Shown here: positions 26,162 to 35,672 of the stretch, in pieces | How the letters are laid out: every line of letters begins with the position of its first letter | How positions within the stretch are numbered: position 1 is the stretch's first letter | Assembly: GCA_016794345.1 (NCBI GenBank) | Contig: JAEUKE010000089.1 | Location: forward strand, 1-64,000 | Direction of reading: 5' to 3' | Source of the DNA: Myxococcales bacterium | Lineage (GTDB): Bacteria; Myxococcota_A; Polyangia; Polyangiales; Polyangiaceae | Length of the DNA stretch: 64,000 bases | Position numbers and translations under genes: made by a program | Notes under the pieces: generated by a model | What the model saw: the letters and a program-made list of their open reading frames with translations, nothing else | The model's database searches: none | Told to the model about the DNA's origin: nothing

Positions 26162-28480
26162 TTGTCATCGGAAGCCACTCTCCGCGTAGGGCACAGCGCC
26201 CGCCCGTTCCGGCCGATCATCCGGCTGTTCGCCGGCAAGGTGACCGATTGGGGCTGCCGTAACGTCGAGCCGCGCACCGCGCCGCTCGCCCAGATCTGGT
26301 TCGACTACGACGGGACACGCGTCCGCCCGAACGACGAGACGACGCGGCTCCTGCGGCACGGCCCGCGCGGCCTCGAGGAGACGCCGCGGGACCTCGCCGC
26401 CGAGGCGCAGACCGTCGCCGTGCTCGACAGCCTCGGCGCGGTCGACCTCACGTGCCTGGAGGAGATCACGGCGGACACGGATGCTGACTACGTCGTCAGG
26501 CCCGGGTCCGGCTCCAGCTCCGTTTGCGCGTTCACGACGCTCGTGCAGCAGCGCTTGCCCCCGCTCGGCTGGCTCATCGAGATCGATCCGGACTACCCGT
26601 TCCAGGTGGCCCGGCCCGACGAGGTGAAGTGGCTCGTCGAGGTCTCGCCCGACCAGGACCTGCCGGATTGGTTCAGCCTCGAGCTGGGGGTGGAGGTCGG
26701 CGGCCGCCGCGTGGATCTCCTGCCGCTCGTGCTCGACATGCTCGACAGCGCCGGCGAGGAGGACGACCTACGCTCGCTCGCGCGGCGGTTCTCGGGCCCG
26801 GTTGCCCTGCGTGTCTCCGAGACGCACCACGTGGAGGTCCCGGTCGAGCGGTTCCGATCGCTCGTCCGCGTGGTGAGCGAGCTCTACCAGGGCGTCCGCC
26901 GCTCGACCGAGCGGCTCCGCTTCCCCTCCGCGCGCGCGGCCTCCCTCGCGAACATGGACGACGCGCTCGCCCCCCTCGGCGCCCGCTGGAAGGATCCGTC
27001 CGGCGTCCGGGACCGCGCGCGGCGGATCGCCCGCGCGCCGGAGGCGTGTGTCGTCCCGGCGAAGCTGCAGGCCAAGCTGCGACCCTACCAGGAGGTGGGC
27101 GTAGCGTTCATGCAACACCTCCGGGCGCAGGAGCTCGGCGGTGTGCTGGCGGACGACATGGGGCTCGGCAAGACCCTGCAGACGATCGCCCACCTCTCGA
27201 TCGAGCACGCCTCCGGACGCCTCGCGCGCCCCGCCCTCGTCGTCGCGCCGACCAGCCTCACGTTCAACTGGGCGCGGGAGATCGGCAAGTTCGCGCCGCA
27301 CCTGAAGGTGCTGAACCTGACTGGCCCGCGACGCCACGACGCCTACCCGCAGGTCAACCAGAACGATATCGTCATCACGAGCTACGCCGTGCTCGTGCGC
27401 GACGCCGAGCGGCTGGGCAAGCTCTCGTTCTCGTCGCTCGTGCTCGACGAAGCGCAGGCGATCAAGAACGCGCGCAGCCAGACGCACCTCGCCATCCGAG
27501 GCGTGCGCGCCGAGCACCGCATCTGCCTCTCCGGCACGCCCGTCGAGAACGACCTCGGGGAGCTCTGGGCCATCTTCGACTTCTTGCAGCCCGGCCTCTT
27601 GGGGGACGAGCTCTCGTTCCGTCGCAGCTTCCGCGTCCCCATCGAGACCACCGGCGACGAGGAGCGCATGGCCACGCTCCGCGCGCTCGTGGCCCCGTTC
27701 GTGTTGCGCCGCGTGAAGAGCGAGGTCGCGCCGGAGCTCCCGCCGAAGACCGAGCTCTACCGCCCGGTCGAGCTCTCGGGCAAGCAGCGCGAGCTCTACG
27801 AGCAGATCCGCGTGGCGGCGCACGCGAGCGTGCGCGGCGCGATCCGCAAGAAGGGCCTCGCCGCCTCGGCGCTCCCCATCCTCGACGCGCTGATGAAGCT
27901 CCGGCAGGTCTGCTGCGATCCGCGGCTCGTCGCGCTCGACGCGGCGCGCGGCGTCCGCGAGAGCGCCAAGGCGTCGGCGTTCTTCGACCTCTGCGAGACC
28001 GAGCTGCCGCAAGGCAGGCGCGTGCTCGTGTTCTCCCAGTTCACAAGCATGCTCGCGCTGCTCGCCCACGGCCTCAAGGAGCGCGGCATCGGCCACCTCG
28101 TGCTCACCGGCGGCACGCGCGACCGGCGCAGCGTGGTGGACGCCTTCGAGCGCGGCGAGGCGCCGGTCTTCCTCATCAGCCTCAAGGCCGGAGGGACGGG
28201 GCTCAACCTCGTCTCCGCGGACACGGTGGTCCACTACGACCCCTGGTGGAACCCCGCCGCGCAGGCCCAGGCGACGGACCGGGCCTACCGCATCGGTCAG
28301 ACAAAGCCCGTCTTCGTCCACAACCTGTACGTCGCGGGCAGCGTCGAGGAGCGTGTGATGATGCTCCAGCGAAAGAAGTCGTCGCTCGCCGCGGGCCTCT
28401 TCGGGGCCGATCCCGCCGGGGCGACGGCGGGCCTGACGGAGCTCGACGTGGAAGAGCTCCTCGCGCCGCTCACGAGCTGA
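26162..28480 (+). CDS. SNF2-family DNA-dependent ATPase/helicase
   Basis: A 772-residue Swi2/Snf2 protein. Walker A is DDMGLGKT (Lys337), the DEAQ box is VLDEAQAIKN, motif III is LSGTPVENDLGELW, motif V is KAGGTGLNLVSAD and motif VI is ATDRAYRIGQ. The whole motor spans about residues 300-765. About 300 residues precede it and include WFDYDG and ALLVEVSPDQ-like beta segments of the bacterial SNF2-associated region. I see no SWIM zinc finger, which many long bacterial homologues carry at the N-terminus. The start is uncertain: TTG 26162 is the first in-frame option, and the tempting ATG at 26148 is out of frame. It may remodel nucleoid proteins or RNA polymerase complexes (family knowledge). 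Confidence 0.92.
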   Translation: MSSEATLRVGHSARPFRPIIRLFAGKVTDWGCRNVEPRTAPLAQIWFDYDGTRVRPNDETTRLLRHGPRGLEETPRDLAAEAQTVAVLDSLGAVDLTCLEEITADTDADYVVRPGSGSSSVCAFTTLVQQRLPPLGWLIEIDPDYPFQVARPDEVKWLVEVSPDQDLPDWFSLELGVEVGGRRVDLLPLVLDMLDSAGEEDDLRSLARRFSGPVALRVSETHHVEVPVERFRSLVRVVSELYQGVRRSTERLRFPSARAASLANMDDALAPLGARWKDPSGVRDRARRIARAPEACVVPAKLQAKLRPYQEVGVAFMQHLRAQELGGVLADDMGLGKTLQTIAHLSIEHASGRLARPALVVAPTSLTFNWAREIGKFAPHLKVLNLTGPRRHDAYPQVNQNDIVITSYAVLVRDAERLGKLSFSSLVLDEAQAIKNARSQTHLAIRGVRAEHRICLSGTPVENDLGELWAIFDFLQPGLLGDELSFRRSFRVPIETTGDEERMATLRALVAPFVLRRVKSEVAPELPPKTELYRPVELSGKQRELYEQIRVAAHASVRGAIRKKGLAASALPILDALMKLRQVCCDPRLVALDAARGVRESAKASAFFDLCETELPQGRRVLVFSQFTSMLALLAHGLKERGIGHLVLTGGTRDRRSVVDAFERGEAPVFLISLKAGGTGLNLVSADTVVHYDPWWNPAAQAQATDRAYRIGQTKPVFVHNLYVAGSVEERVMMLQRKKSSLAAGLFGADPAGATAGLTELDVEELLAPLTS

Positions 28481-28552
28481 TCCTCGCGCGCGGGACCCTC
28501 GGGCCTTCCTATTCCGAGCCTCCTTCCCTATCCTCGGCGGCGGGGAGTCGTC

Positions 28553-30727
28553 ATGTCCGTAGGCCAACCTTCGTGGGGTGTGGGGCCCCATGCACGGGAG
28601 CCGTCCGAGCCGGCGTTGCTCGGGCTCCTCTCGGAGCTCTCGGTCGCGCTCGGCAGCGCGGTGCAGCCCTCGGTGGATGCCGCCATCCGGCACGCCCTCG
28701 AACGCGTCTGCTCGGTGCTCCGCTCGGACAGCGCGTTCCTCTATGTGTTCGGCCCCGACCGTACGTCCTTCAGCGTCACCCACCAGCACAGCCAGCCTGG
28801 CCTGGGAGACTCGTCTGCACCGATCCGCGACCTGCCGTTCGAGGCGTATCCGGCGGCCCTCCGCCTCGTCCTCGACGGTCAGGTGATCGAGGTCGCCGAT
28901 GTCGACGCCGCGCCCGCGCACCTGGGGGAGGTCGCGTCCGCGATGTCGGCGTTCCGCGTCCGCGGGCTCCTCGTCGTGCCCGTGGTGGACGCCGGTGCGA
29001 TCATCGGGGGGCTCGGGCTCAGCTGGGTGAAGGAGGGCGCTCGCACAGCGCCTGCCACGCTCTCCGTCGTGCGCACCGTCGGTCAGCTCGTCGCCGGCGC
29101 GCTGGCGCGGGCGCGCGCCCAGGCCGAGCTCTCGAACATCGAGCACCGCATCCGCTCGTTCATCGCGACCACCGCCGAGGCCATCAGCTGCTACGAGGCG
29201 ACGACGCCGATCGAAGTGACCAGGCCCGTCGACGAGCAGTTCGAGCGCGTGCTCGACTCGGTCCTCGTCGAGTGCAACGCGGTCTACTCGTCGATGCGCA
29301 AGACCGACCGCTCTGCGCTCGTCGGTCGCCCGCTGCGAGACCTGTCGCTCGAATCGCTCGAGGTGCTCCGGCGCCTCTACCGGACCTTCGTGGAGAGCGG
29401 CTATGTCTCCGAGGGGCTCGAGCTCACGCAGACGACCTCCGAAGGCACGAGGCGCTACGTGGTGGCCAACGTCCGCGGCGTCGTCGAAGACGGAGAGCTC
29501 CGGCGCATCTGGACCCTCATGCGCGACGTCACCGTGCAGCGCGAAGCGGAGGAGCGGCAGCGGAGCCTCGAGGCTCAGCTCCGCCAGATCCAGAAGCTCG
29601 AGAGCATCGGCCTCTTGGCCGGCGGCATCGCACACGACTTCAACAACCTCCTCCTCGTGACCTCCAGCTACGCGACGCTCGCGCGCTCGGCCCACGTCGA
29701 GGGCCGACCGGCCGAGCTGATGGAGGCGCTCGCGCGGATCGAGGAGGCGTCCGGGCGAGGCGCGGAGCTCACCCAGCAGCTGCTCGCCTTCAGCAGGCAA
29801 CAAACCATCGACAAGAAGCCGGTGGACCTCGAGGAGCGCGTCCGCAGCACGCTCGGCCTCCTGGCGCGGATCGTTCCCGCGAGCGTCGCGCTCGAGCTGC
29901 GGGCAGGCGGGGTGGGGCTCGTCTCGGCCGACCCGAGCCAGATCGATCAGATCATCGTCAACCTCGTCGTGAACGCGGTCGACTCCATCGACGACAAGGG
30001 CCGCATCCTCATCGAGACCTCGGAGGTGACGCTCGAGCCTCGGAGCGACGCGCCCCGTGGCCTCGAGGCGGAGGGCAGGTTCGCGCTCCTGGAGGTGACC
30101 GACGATGGTCGCGGTATGCCGCCCGAGGTGTGTGAGCGGATCTTCGAGCCATTTTTCACGACCAAGGGCGCCGCCAAAGGAACGGGGCTCGGGCTCTCTG
30201 TGGTCTACGGGATCGCGCAGCAACACGGCGGCCAGGTCCGCGTCCGGAGCACGGTCGGCAAGGGCACGACGTTTTCGGTCTACCTGCCGCTCGGGGAGCG
30301 GGTGGGCACGCGCGCGTCGCGACCTCCGCCCTCTCGCGGCGCCGTGTCTGGCGGCACCGAGACGATCCTCCTCGCGGAGGACAACGCCCTCGTTCGCGCT
30401 CTCGTGACGAAGCTGCTCGAGCGCGCGGGTTATCGCGTCCTGTCGGCGAGGGACGGCTCCGAGGCGAAGCGCATCTTCGATCAGCACGGCGCGGACATCG
30501 CCCTCCTGGTCGTGGACGCCGTGATGCCGAACGAGTCCGGCAACGCCGTGATCGAGCACGTTCGCCGCACACAGCCTCGCGTCCCGGTCATCGTCTCGAG
30601 CGGCTACAGTCCCGGGGCGCTCGACGACCTGACGGAACAACAAGCAACCCACTTCGTCCCCAAGCCCTACGAGGTCGAACAGCTGCTCCGGGCCGTCCGA
30701 ATCGCTCTCGATGAACGGAGCTCTTGA
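28553..30727 (+). CDS. GAF-PAS hybrid histidine kinase with receiver
   Basis: A 724-residue cytoplasmic hybrid kinase. A GAF-like sensor occupies about residues 20-190 (SDSAFLYVFGPDRTSFSV; FRVRGLLVVPVVDAGAIIGGLGL) and a PAS-like domain about 195-330. The kinase core has His361 in GIAHDFNNLL, the N-box NLVVNAVDSIDD and the G-boxes DDGRGMPPEV and GTGLGLSVVYGI. The C-terminal receiver (about 608-724) has LAEDN, Asp in LLVVDAVMPNESG and Lys in FVPKPYE. This H-box type (HDFNN) is typical of hybrid kinases. Its TGA stop lies inside the -35 element of the tRNA promoter. Confidence 0.92.
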   Translation: MSVGQPSWGVGPHAREPSEPALLGLLSELSVALGSAVQPSVDAAIRHALERVCSVLRSDSAFLYVFGPDRTSFSVTHQHSQPGLGDSSAPIRDLPFEAYPAALRLVLDGQVIEVADVDAAPAHLGEVASAMSAFRVRGLLVVPVVDAGAIIGGLGLSWVKEGARTAPATLSVVRTVGQLVAGALARARAQAELSNIEHRIRSFIATTAEAISCYEATTPIEVTRPVDEQFERVLDSVLVECNAVYSSMRKTDRSALVGRPLRDLSLESLEVLRRLYRTFVESGYVSEGLELTQTTSEGTRRYVVANVRGVVEDGELRRIWTLMRDVTVQREAEERQRSLEAQLRQIQKLESIGLLAGGIAHDFNNLLLVTSSYATLARSAHVEGRPAELMEALARIEEASGRGAELTQQLLAFSRQQTIDKKPVDLEERVRSTLGLLARIVPASVALELRAGGVGLVSADPSQIDQIIVNLVVNAVDSIDDKGRILIETSEVTLEPRSDAPRGLEAEGRFALLEVTDDGRGMPPEVCERIFEPFFTTKGAAKGTGLGLSVVYGIAQQHGGQVRVRSTVGKGTTFSVYLPLGERVGTRASRPPPSRGAVSGGTETILLAEDNALVRALVTKLLERAGYRVLSARDGSEAKRIFDQHGADIALLVVDAVMPNESGNAVIEHVRRTQPRVPVIVSSGYSPGALDDLTEQQATHFVPKPYEVEQLLRAVRIALDERSS

Positions 30728-30751
30728 CAGGACCGTTCGTCTTGGTAAGGT
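30724..30751 (+). promoter_or_regulatory. Promoter of tRNA-Leu
   Basis: A perfect -35 TTGACA (30724-30729), a 16-base spacer and TAAGGT (30746-30751). The predicted start is near 30758, seven bases before the tRNA. This is the only perfect -35 I found. It contains the stop codon (30725-30727) of the upstream kinase gene. Confidence 0.75.
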
Positions 30752-30764
30752 CCGCGCCTCCCGA

Positions 30765-30846
30765 GCGAAGGTGGCGGAATTGGCAGACGCACTAGCTTGA
30801 GGTGCTAGCGGGTAACACCGTGCGGGTTCAAGTCCCGCCCTTCGCA
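30765..30846 (+). tRNA. tRNA-Leu (anticodon GAG)
   Basis: An 82-base class II tRNA. The acceptor stem pairs GCGAAGG (30765-30771) with CCTTCGC (30839-30845), with discriminator A at 30846. The anticodon stem CTAGC/GCTAG encloses loop TTGAGGT, so the anticodon is GAG, reading CUC and CUU. A long variable arm and the T-loop GGTTCAAGTCC are present. CCA is not encoded and must be added after processing. CTC is a very common Leu codon in the surrounding genes. Confidence 0.98.
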
Positions 30847-30852
30847 CTGCCA

Positions 30853-30884
30853 GGACGGTCCACTCGGACCGTCCTTCTTTTTTT
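30853..30884 (+). terminator. Intrinsic terminator of tRNA-Leu
   Basis: A perfect nine-base stem GGACGGTCC/GGACCGTCC with loop ACTC, followed directly by TTCTTTTTTT. It starts six bases after the mature tRNA end. It is the clearest rho-independent terminator in the window. Confidence 0.96.
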
Positions 30885-30933
30885 GGAAACAACACCGTGG
30901 TCGGGCGCGGGACGCGCCCGGGGGGAGTGTCTC

Positions 30934-31836
30934 ATGAGCCGAACCAGCTTCGTCAGCCTCGCCCTGCTCCTCCTGGCCTGCTCGGACGACGGCGGAGACG
31001 GCGGCTCGGGTGGTGCGTCGACGACGTCGAGCACGACCAGCGCGTCATCCTCCTCGGCTTCGACGACGACGGGCAGCACCACCACGGGCGTGGGCGGCGC
31101 CGGCTCCTCGACCTCCACGGGCACGGGGACCTCCACGGGCACGGGAGGCGGCACGTGCTCCCATGACCTGTGTGAGGTGGGCGAGGCCCTCGTGGACGGG
31201 TGTCTGCCTTGTGTCTCGCAGGTCTGCGCCGCGGACGCCGTCTGCTGTGACGCTGCGGAAGGCAGCTGGGATCAGATCTGCGTGGAAGAAGCCGTGATGC
31301 TCTGCGGTATCGCCTGCGAGAGCGTCGTGCTCCCGGGGGCGCTCGTCGTCACGGAGATCATGAACAACCCCGAGGAGGTGGCGGACACCCTCGGCGAGTG
31401 GTTCGAGGTCTACAACACGACGATGTTCGACATCGATCTCGCGGGCTACCTCATCCACCACGATCTGGGGTCGATCCACGTGGTCTCGGGGTCGGTCATC
31501 GTCCCGTCGGGCGGCTACGCCGTCATCGGCAACAACGCCGACACCGCGACGAACGGCGGCGTGAGCGTCGACTACGTCGCGAGCGACGTCGTGCTCGGCG
31601 ACGCCGCCGACCTCCTCCGGCTCGAGAGCCCCGGCAACGGCTACATCATCGACGAGGTCGAGTGGGACGAGGCGTCGGGCCTCGACCCGAGCGGCGCGAG
31701 CCGGTCGCTCGACCCGACGACAATCGACGCGACGCTGAACGACGACGACACGAACTTCTGCGAGGCGACGTCGTTCATCAGCGGCGGCGCGGGCGACCGC
31801 GGCACGCCGGGCGCCGCAAACGACGCCTGTCCCTGA
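30934..31836 (+). CDS. Lipoprotein with lamin-tail domain
   Basis: A 300-residue predicted lipoprotein. The ATG follows a GGGGGAG ribosome site. The signal peptide ends LLLLAC, then a long Gly/Ser/Thr linker (about residues 20-75) tethers the domain away from the membrane. A Cys-rich segment (about 78-130; CEVGEALVDGCLPCVSQVC) precedes a lamin-tail (LTD) domain: VVTEIMNNPEE, GEWFEVYNTT, DLAGYLI, SGGYAVIGNN. LTD domains in secreted bacterial proteins accompany nucleases or bind surfaces, but no catalytic domain is present here. Function unknown. Confidence 0.86.
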   Translation: MSRTSFVSLALLLLACSDDGGDGGSGGASTTSSTTSASSSSASTTTGSTTTGVGGAGSSTSTGTGTSTGTGGGTCSHDLCEVGEALVDGCLPCVSQVCAADAVCCDAAEGSWDQICVEEAVMLCGIACESVVLPGALVVTEIMNNPEEVADTLGEWFEVYNTTMFDIDLAGYLIHHDLGSIHVVSGSVIVPSGGYAVIGNNADTATNGGVSVDYVASDVVLGDAADLLRLESPGNGYIIDEVEWDEASGLDPSGASRSLDPTTIDATLNDDDTNFCEATSFISGGAGDRGTPGAANDACP

Positions 31837-31876
31837 CCCCGAGGCTCCGAGCTCGACGCCGGCCGAGTGAGGCGAG

Positions 31877-31905
31877 GTGACTCGCGGCCCCGAACCCGGT
31901 AAAAC
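31877..31905 (+). promoter_or_regulatory. Candidate promoter of the PEGA/barrel gene
   Basis: GTGACT (31877-31882), 17-base spacer, TAAAAC (31900-31905), each matching four of six consensus positions. The predicted start near 31912 leaves a leader of about four bases before the ATG at 31916. Confidence 0.35.
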
Positions 31906-31915
31906 TCCGGGCTGT

Positions 31916-33676
31916 ATGCCGAAGTGGGTCCGGCTCGCGGTCGCCTCGTTCGCGCTGTTCGTCTTCGTAGCGGCGGGCTCGCTCGCCTTTGCTCCGCCAG
32001 CGTGGGCCCAACCGGCCGTCGCGCAGAAGGCGCTCGGGGAAGGCGATCGCGCGGCTCGTGAGAACAAGTGGGAAGACGCCCTCGCCGCGTACAAGAAGGC
32101 GCACGAGGCCAGCCCTTCGGCCGCGACGGAGCTGCGCATCGCCAACGCCCTCTACAAGCTCGGCCGCACGGTGGAGGCGGCGGACGCCTACGAGGCCCTC
32201 GTCGCGACGCGTGGCTCCTCGCTCCTCGGGGGCGACAAGAAGCTCGCCAAGGAGCGGCTCGAGGAGCTCTCCGGAAAGACGGGGACCGTCGCGGTGCGCG
32301 TGAGCGAGTCGGGCGCGACCATCTCGGTCGACGGCAAGCCCGTCGGGACGTCTCCGTTGGCCAAGCCGATCCGCGTGCTCTTCGGCGCGAGGAAGGTCCT
32401 CGTCACGAAAGAAGGCTTCTCGCCCTTCGAGTCCACGGTGGAGGTCGCCGCCAAGGCCGCCGTCTCGGTCGACGTCGACCTGAAGGCCAAGCCGAAGGGC
32501 GGCTCCGTGATGATCACCGTGAAGGGCGGCGGCGACCCGCTCACCGTCTTCGTCGACGACAAGAGCTTCGGGCCGGCACCCATCAAGGTCGTGTTGCCTG
32601 TCGGCTCCCACACGATCACGGCTCGTGGGCCCTCCCTCGTGGCGGGCCCCACGGTGCTCGAGGTCAAGGAGGGCGACGAAGCGCAGGTGGAGCTGGTGCC
32701 CGGTCCACCCGTCGGCACCCTCGAGATCCGGACCGATCCCGAGAAGTCGAAGATCGAGATCGACGGCAAAGACGCGGGCGCCTCGCCGGTGGTGCGCGAG
32801 CTCACCGCGGGTGAGCACACGATGACGGTGTCGCGCGACGGCTACCAGCCGGTCACGAAGAAGCTGACCATCGAGCCCGGCGAGGTGCTCGTCGAGACCA
32901 TCTCGCTGCGCAAGAAGGCCGCCGGCGCCATCGTGGAGAAGATCGAACAACCCTGGAGCTTCAACGGCCTCTACGGGGGCTTCCAGCTGATGGGGATGTT
33001 CGAGCCAGCCGGCTCTGGCAACACGCTCGAGGGCTCGTGTGCGGTCACCGGCGCGACGTCCTGCGACGCGGGGATCCCTCTGGGCGGCGGCCTCGGCGGC
33101 TTCATCGGCTACGCCTTCGCTCCGCTCGGCCTCGAGCTGTTTCTGCTCGGCGCCGGCGACGTCGTGCAGCCGACCGCGAGCTTCGACGGCAAGAGCGGCA
33201 GCGAGGTGAACCCCCTCGTGGCGTCGCCTGCGCGTGAGGAGGAGTTCGTCATCGGCCGCTTCGGCGGCGGCGGCGCGGCTCGAATCCGCCTGCTGTTCCC
33301 CGTGGACATCGTCCGCTTCACCGGCGCCATCGGGGCCGGGGTGGCCTACCGCCACCTGCTCCTGGGCCGGGACACCGTGGCGGACTCCGGTGCGACGAGC
33401 TCGGTCGGAAACAAAGACGGGGACGGCTATGTGACCGGCGTGCTCTCCGTCGACCTCGGCGCCCAGGTGCTGCTGGTCGGGACCACCTCGCTCGCGCTCG
33501 GCGCCTCGTTGTGGCTCGAGCACGCCGGCGACGGCGTGACCACCCCAGCCCGTGGGGACGTCTACCTCACGAAAGACGGCGTGGTGCCTGCGCCCCAGGC
33601 CACGCCGGCGTACGTGATGGCCAGCGGGACCCAGGTCTTCATCGGGCCCTACGTGGGCATGTTCTTCGGGCCCTGA
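31916..33676 (+). CDS. Exported TPR-PEGA protein with C-terminal beta-barrel-like domain
   Basis: A 586-residue exported protein. The ATG at 31916 gives a signal peptide with cleavage site AWAQ (after residue 31); the frame is open to a GTG at 31877 but that part is not signal-like. A TPR-like helical segment (about 35-100) is followed by three PEGA domains (about 120-340; KPVGTSPL, FGPAPIKV, DAGASPVV each mark the conserved turn). The last about 240 residues are amphipathic beta strands with aromatic ends, ending in PYVGMFFGP, like an outer-membrane barrel. A surface or peptidoglycan-associated role is inferred. No enzyme motif is visible. Confidence 0.85.
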   Translation: MPKWVRLAVASFALFVFVAAGSLAFAPPAWAQPAVAQKALGEGDRAARENKWEDALAAYKKAHEASPSAATELRIANALYKLGRTVEAADAYEALVATRGSSLLGGDKKLAKERLEELSGKTGTVAVRVSESGATISVDGKPVGTSPLAKPIRVLFGARKVLVTKEGFSPFESTVEVAAKAAVSVDVDLKAKPKGGSVMITVKGGGDPLTVFVDDKSFGPAPIKVVLPVGSHTITARGPSLVAGPTVLEVKEGDEAQVELVPGPPVGTLEIRTDPEKSKIEIDGKDAGASPVVRELTAGEHTMTVSRDGYQPVTKKLTIEPGEVLVETISLRKKAAGAIVEKIEQPWSFNGLYGGFQLMGMFEPAGSGNTLEGSCAVTGATSCDAGIPLGGGLGGFIGYAFAPLGLELFLLGAGDVVQPTASFDGKSGSEVNPLVASPAREEEFVIGRFGGGGAARIRLLFPVDIVRFTGAIGAGVAYRHLLLGRDTVADSGATSSVGNKDGDGYVTGVLSVDLGAQVLLVGTTSLALGASLWLEHAGDGVTTPARGDVYLTKDGVVPAPQATPAYVMASGTQVFIGPYVGMFFGP

Positions 33677-33709
33677 GCGCCGGGCTCGTCATTCCCGGCC
33701 ACGGAGCCG

Positions 33710-35662
33710 TCACTCCGTGAAGCGGCCGGGGTCCACGCAGGCGACCGCCGCGATGATGGGGACGCGCGGCGCCGGCTCGCCGAGGGCGGCGAAGTAGGCG
33801 GCGGTGTTGGTCAACGTGGTGCGGAGGGACGCGCAGGGCGCGCCGCAGATCCGAATGCGCCCGTTCGGCTCCACCCCCCAGCCGTCGACCGCGGCAGCCT
33901 CGCTGTTGCAGGCGTCGTTGCGGGCCACGTCGGACCGCTGCAGCGTGACCGGGTCGACGAAGATGAGGTGGCTCGCCAGCGTCGCGGCGTTCCCGGAGGG
34001 CGGGTCGTAGACGCAGCTGCCGAGATCGTTCAACACCTTCTGGACCGCGAGCGCGCCCTCGGTCTCGTCGACGATCGCGTCGAACACCTGCGTGCCTCCG
34101 GCGGTCGCGATCGCAGCGGCGCTCGCCTGCGGATCGTCTCCGAACTGCGGCGCGCCCGCCGGAGCATCGAGCACCGCGACGTACGTGTAGATGCCCTCGT
34201 TCGCCAGCGCGTCGGTCGCCAGGGTGACGGGATCGCCGGGCGATGCTCCGCAGTGCTGCTGCAGATCTCGGTTCCCCACGATCGCGACGGCGCGCCGGTT
34301 GAAGGTCTGCGACTCGGTCGGCATGAGCGCTGCGAGCGAGCCGTAAGCGCCGTTCATCGCGGCGTCCAAGAAGACCTGCGGATCGTCGGACAGCAGCGTC
34401 GCGGGGTCCGCGAGGCGCTCCGCGATTTCGTTGCGCACGACGAGCGGGTCCTCGAACCCGACCTCGGGAGGGATGGACGTCGAGGCGCAGGCCGATACGC
34501 CGGCCGGCAGGAACGAGAGGCCGATCTGGGTGCGCGCCGCCACCGGGTTCTCGAGCGGCACGTTGATGGCGAACTCGAGCCCTTCGGGGCCGTAGAGATC
34601 GCGCATCGCGTTCGACCGATCGAGGAGCACGTAGAGCGCGCTCTCGGTGGGCACCAGCGGCGTGCCCAGCGTGCAGAGCTCCACCTCCGCGCCGCCGCCG
34701 GAGCCGGGCCGGGGGCTGCGCGAGCCGCTCTGGATGTCGGCCAGGTCGCCTTCGCAGATGGGCTGGAGGGCACGCTTCGCCGTACACACCGGCGACGCGA
34801 CGACCCCGACGATCTTTCCGGTCTGGTAGTTCGACTCGCAGAGATTCTGCGCGAGCCGGAACGTCAGAGGATCGTTTTCGTCCGGGAAGACGAAGCCCTC
34901 CTTGTCGTCGAGGTCGAGCACCTCGGTGCCCATCGTGTGGTAAACGACCTCGACGTTGAGCTGCCCGGGGGCGACCGCCGGCGGCTCCGTATCGGGCGGG
35001 ACGGGGTACTTGAACGTGCACGTGGCCGGGTCGACGAGCACCGCCGGTTGCGTGACCCCGCCCGGCAGGCAACGCGAGACGCTGAAGCAGGTGTTCGTGT
35101 TCCCGAACACGAACGAGTCTTTGTAGTCGACGACGGAGCCCGGATCGACGTCGATGCTCTCGCATTTGCCGCCGATACACGTCTCCTCGTCGCCGCACAC
35201 CACGCCGGTGCAGCTCTCGCGCAGGGGCATCGGCATGTAGAGGATGCTCTCCTTCGTGTAGGGCATCCGACGGCTGCGGATCACGACGACCTCGGGCGCG
35301 TCCGCCTTCGGGATCTCGGCGACGCAGGTCTCGTCGAAGGCCTGACCCTGCTCGACCGTGCGGAACCCGACCACGGTCACCGTCACCGGCTGGAGCACCT
35401 CGTCCTCTCGGCCGTCCTGGGGGACCACGCCGAGCGTGCTGGGGAGCGTGACAGTGCCGTCATCGAGTAGGTAGCTCCGGCACGAGATGAGCTGCCCGCC
35501 GTACCGGACGACGACGCCGACGGCGGCGAGGTCCTTGTCGACCTGGATCTGGGTCGTCATCCCGGCGACGATCTCGGTCGCGGGGGTCGTGCAGGCACCG
35601 GAGACGAGGGCTCCGCCCGAGAGGAGCACCGACGTCGAGGCGAGGAAGCGCAGGGTCGTCAT
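33710..35662 (-). CDS. Von Willebrand A-like lipoprotein
   Basis: A 650-residue predicted lipoprotein with signal peptide ending LVSGAC. An N-terminal beta-rich region is followed by a short Cys-rich module (CTGVVCGDEETCIGGKC). The C-terminal half looks like a von Willebrand A fold: SALYVLLDRSNAM, IGLSFLPAGVS, AVAIVGNRDL, GIYTYVAVLD. The metal-binding motif is degenerate (DRSNA rather than DxSxS), so metal-dependent ligand binding is doubtful. It ends with a Cys-rich tail. Third gene of an operon behind a Ser/Thr kinase and a PEGA protein, with a ten-base gap to the latter. Function unknown. Confidence 0.83.
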   Translation of the reverse strand: MTTLRFLASTSVLLSGGALVSGACTTPATEIVAGMTTQIQVDKDLAAVGVVVRYGGQLISCRSYLLDDGTVTLPSTLGVVPQDGREDEVLQPVTVTVVGFRTVEQGQAFDETCVAEIPKADAPEVVVIRSRRMPYTKESILYMPMPLRESCTGVVCGDEETCIGGKCESIDVDPGSVVDYKDSFVFGNTNTCFSVSRCLPGGVTQPAVLVDPATCTFKYPVPPDTEPPAVAPGQLNVEVVYHTMGTEVLDLDDKEGFVFPDENDPLTFRLAQNLCESNYQTGKIVGVVASPVCTAKRALQPICEGDLADIQSGSRSPRPGSGGGAEVELCTLGTPLVPTESALYVLLDRSNAMRDLYGPEGLEFAINVPLENPVAARTQIGLSFLPAGVSACASTSIPPEVGFEDPLVVRNEIAERLADPATLLSDDPQVFLDAAMNGAYGSLAALMPTESQTFNRRAVAIVGNRDLQQHCGASPGDPVTLATDALANEGIYTYVAVLDAPAGAPQFGDDPQASAAAIATAGGTQVFDAIVDETEGALAVQKVLNDLGSCVYDPPSGNAATLASHLIFVDPVTLQRSDVARNDACNSEAAAVDGWGVEPNGRIRICGAPCASLRTTLTNTAAYFAALGEPAPRVPIIAAVACVDPGRFTE

Positions 35663-35672
35663 GGGGTAAGCC

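Noticed and set aside
26524..30895. Very long frames on both strands (1,203 codons plus, 1,375 codons minus) across the SNF2 and GAF-PAS kinase genes
   Set aside because: The real genes in the other frame have complete motifs and proper ends; these run through gene boundaries and the tRNA, and have low-complexity Arg/Ala composition.
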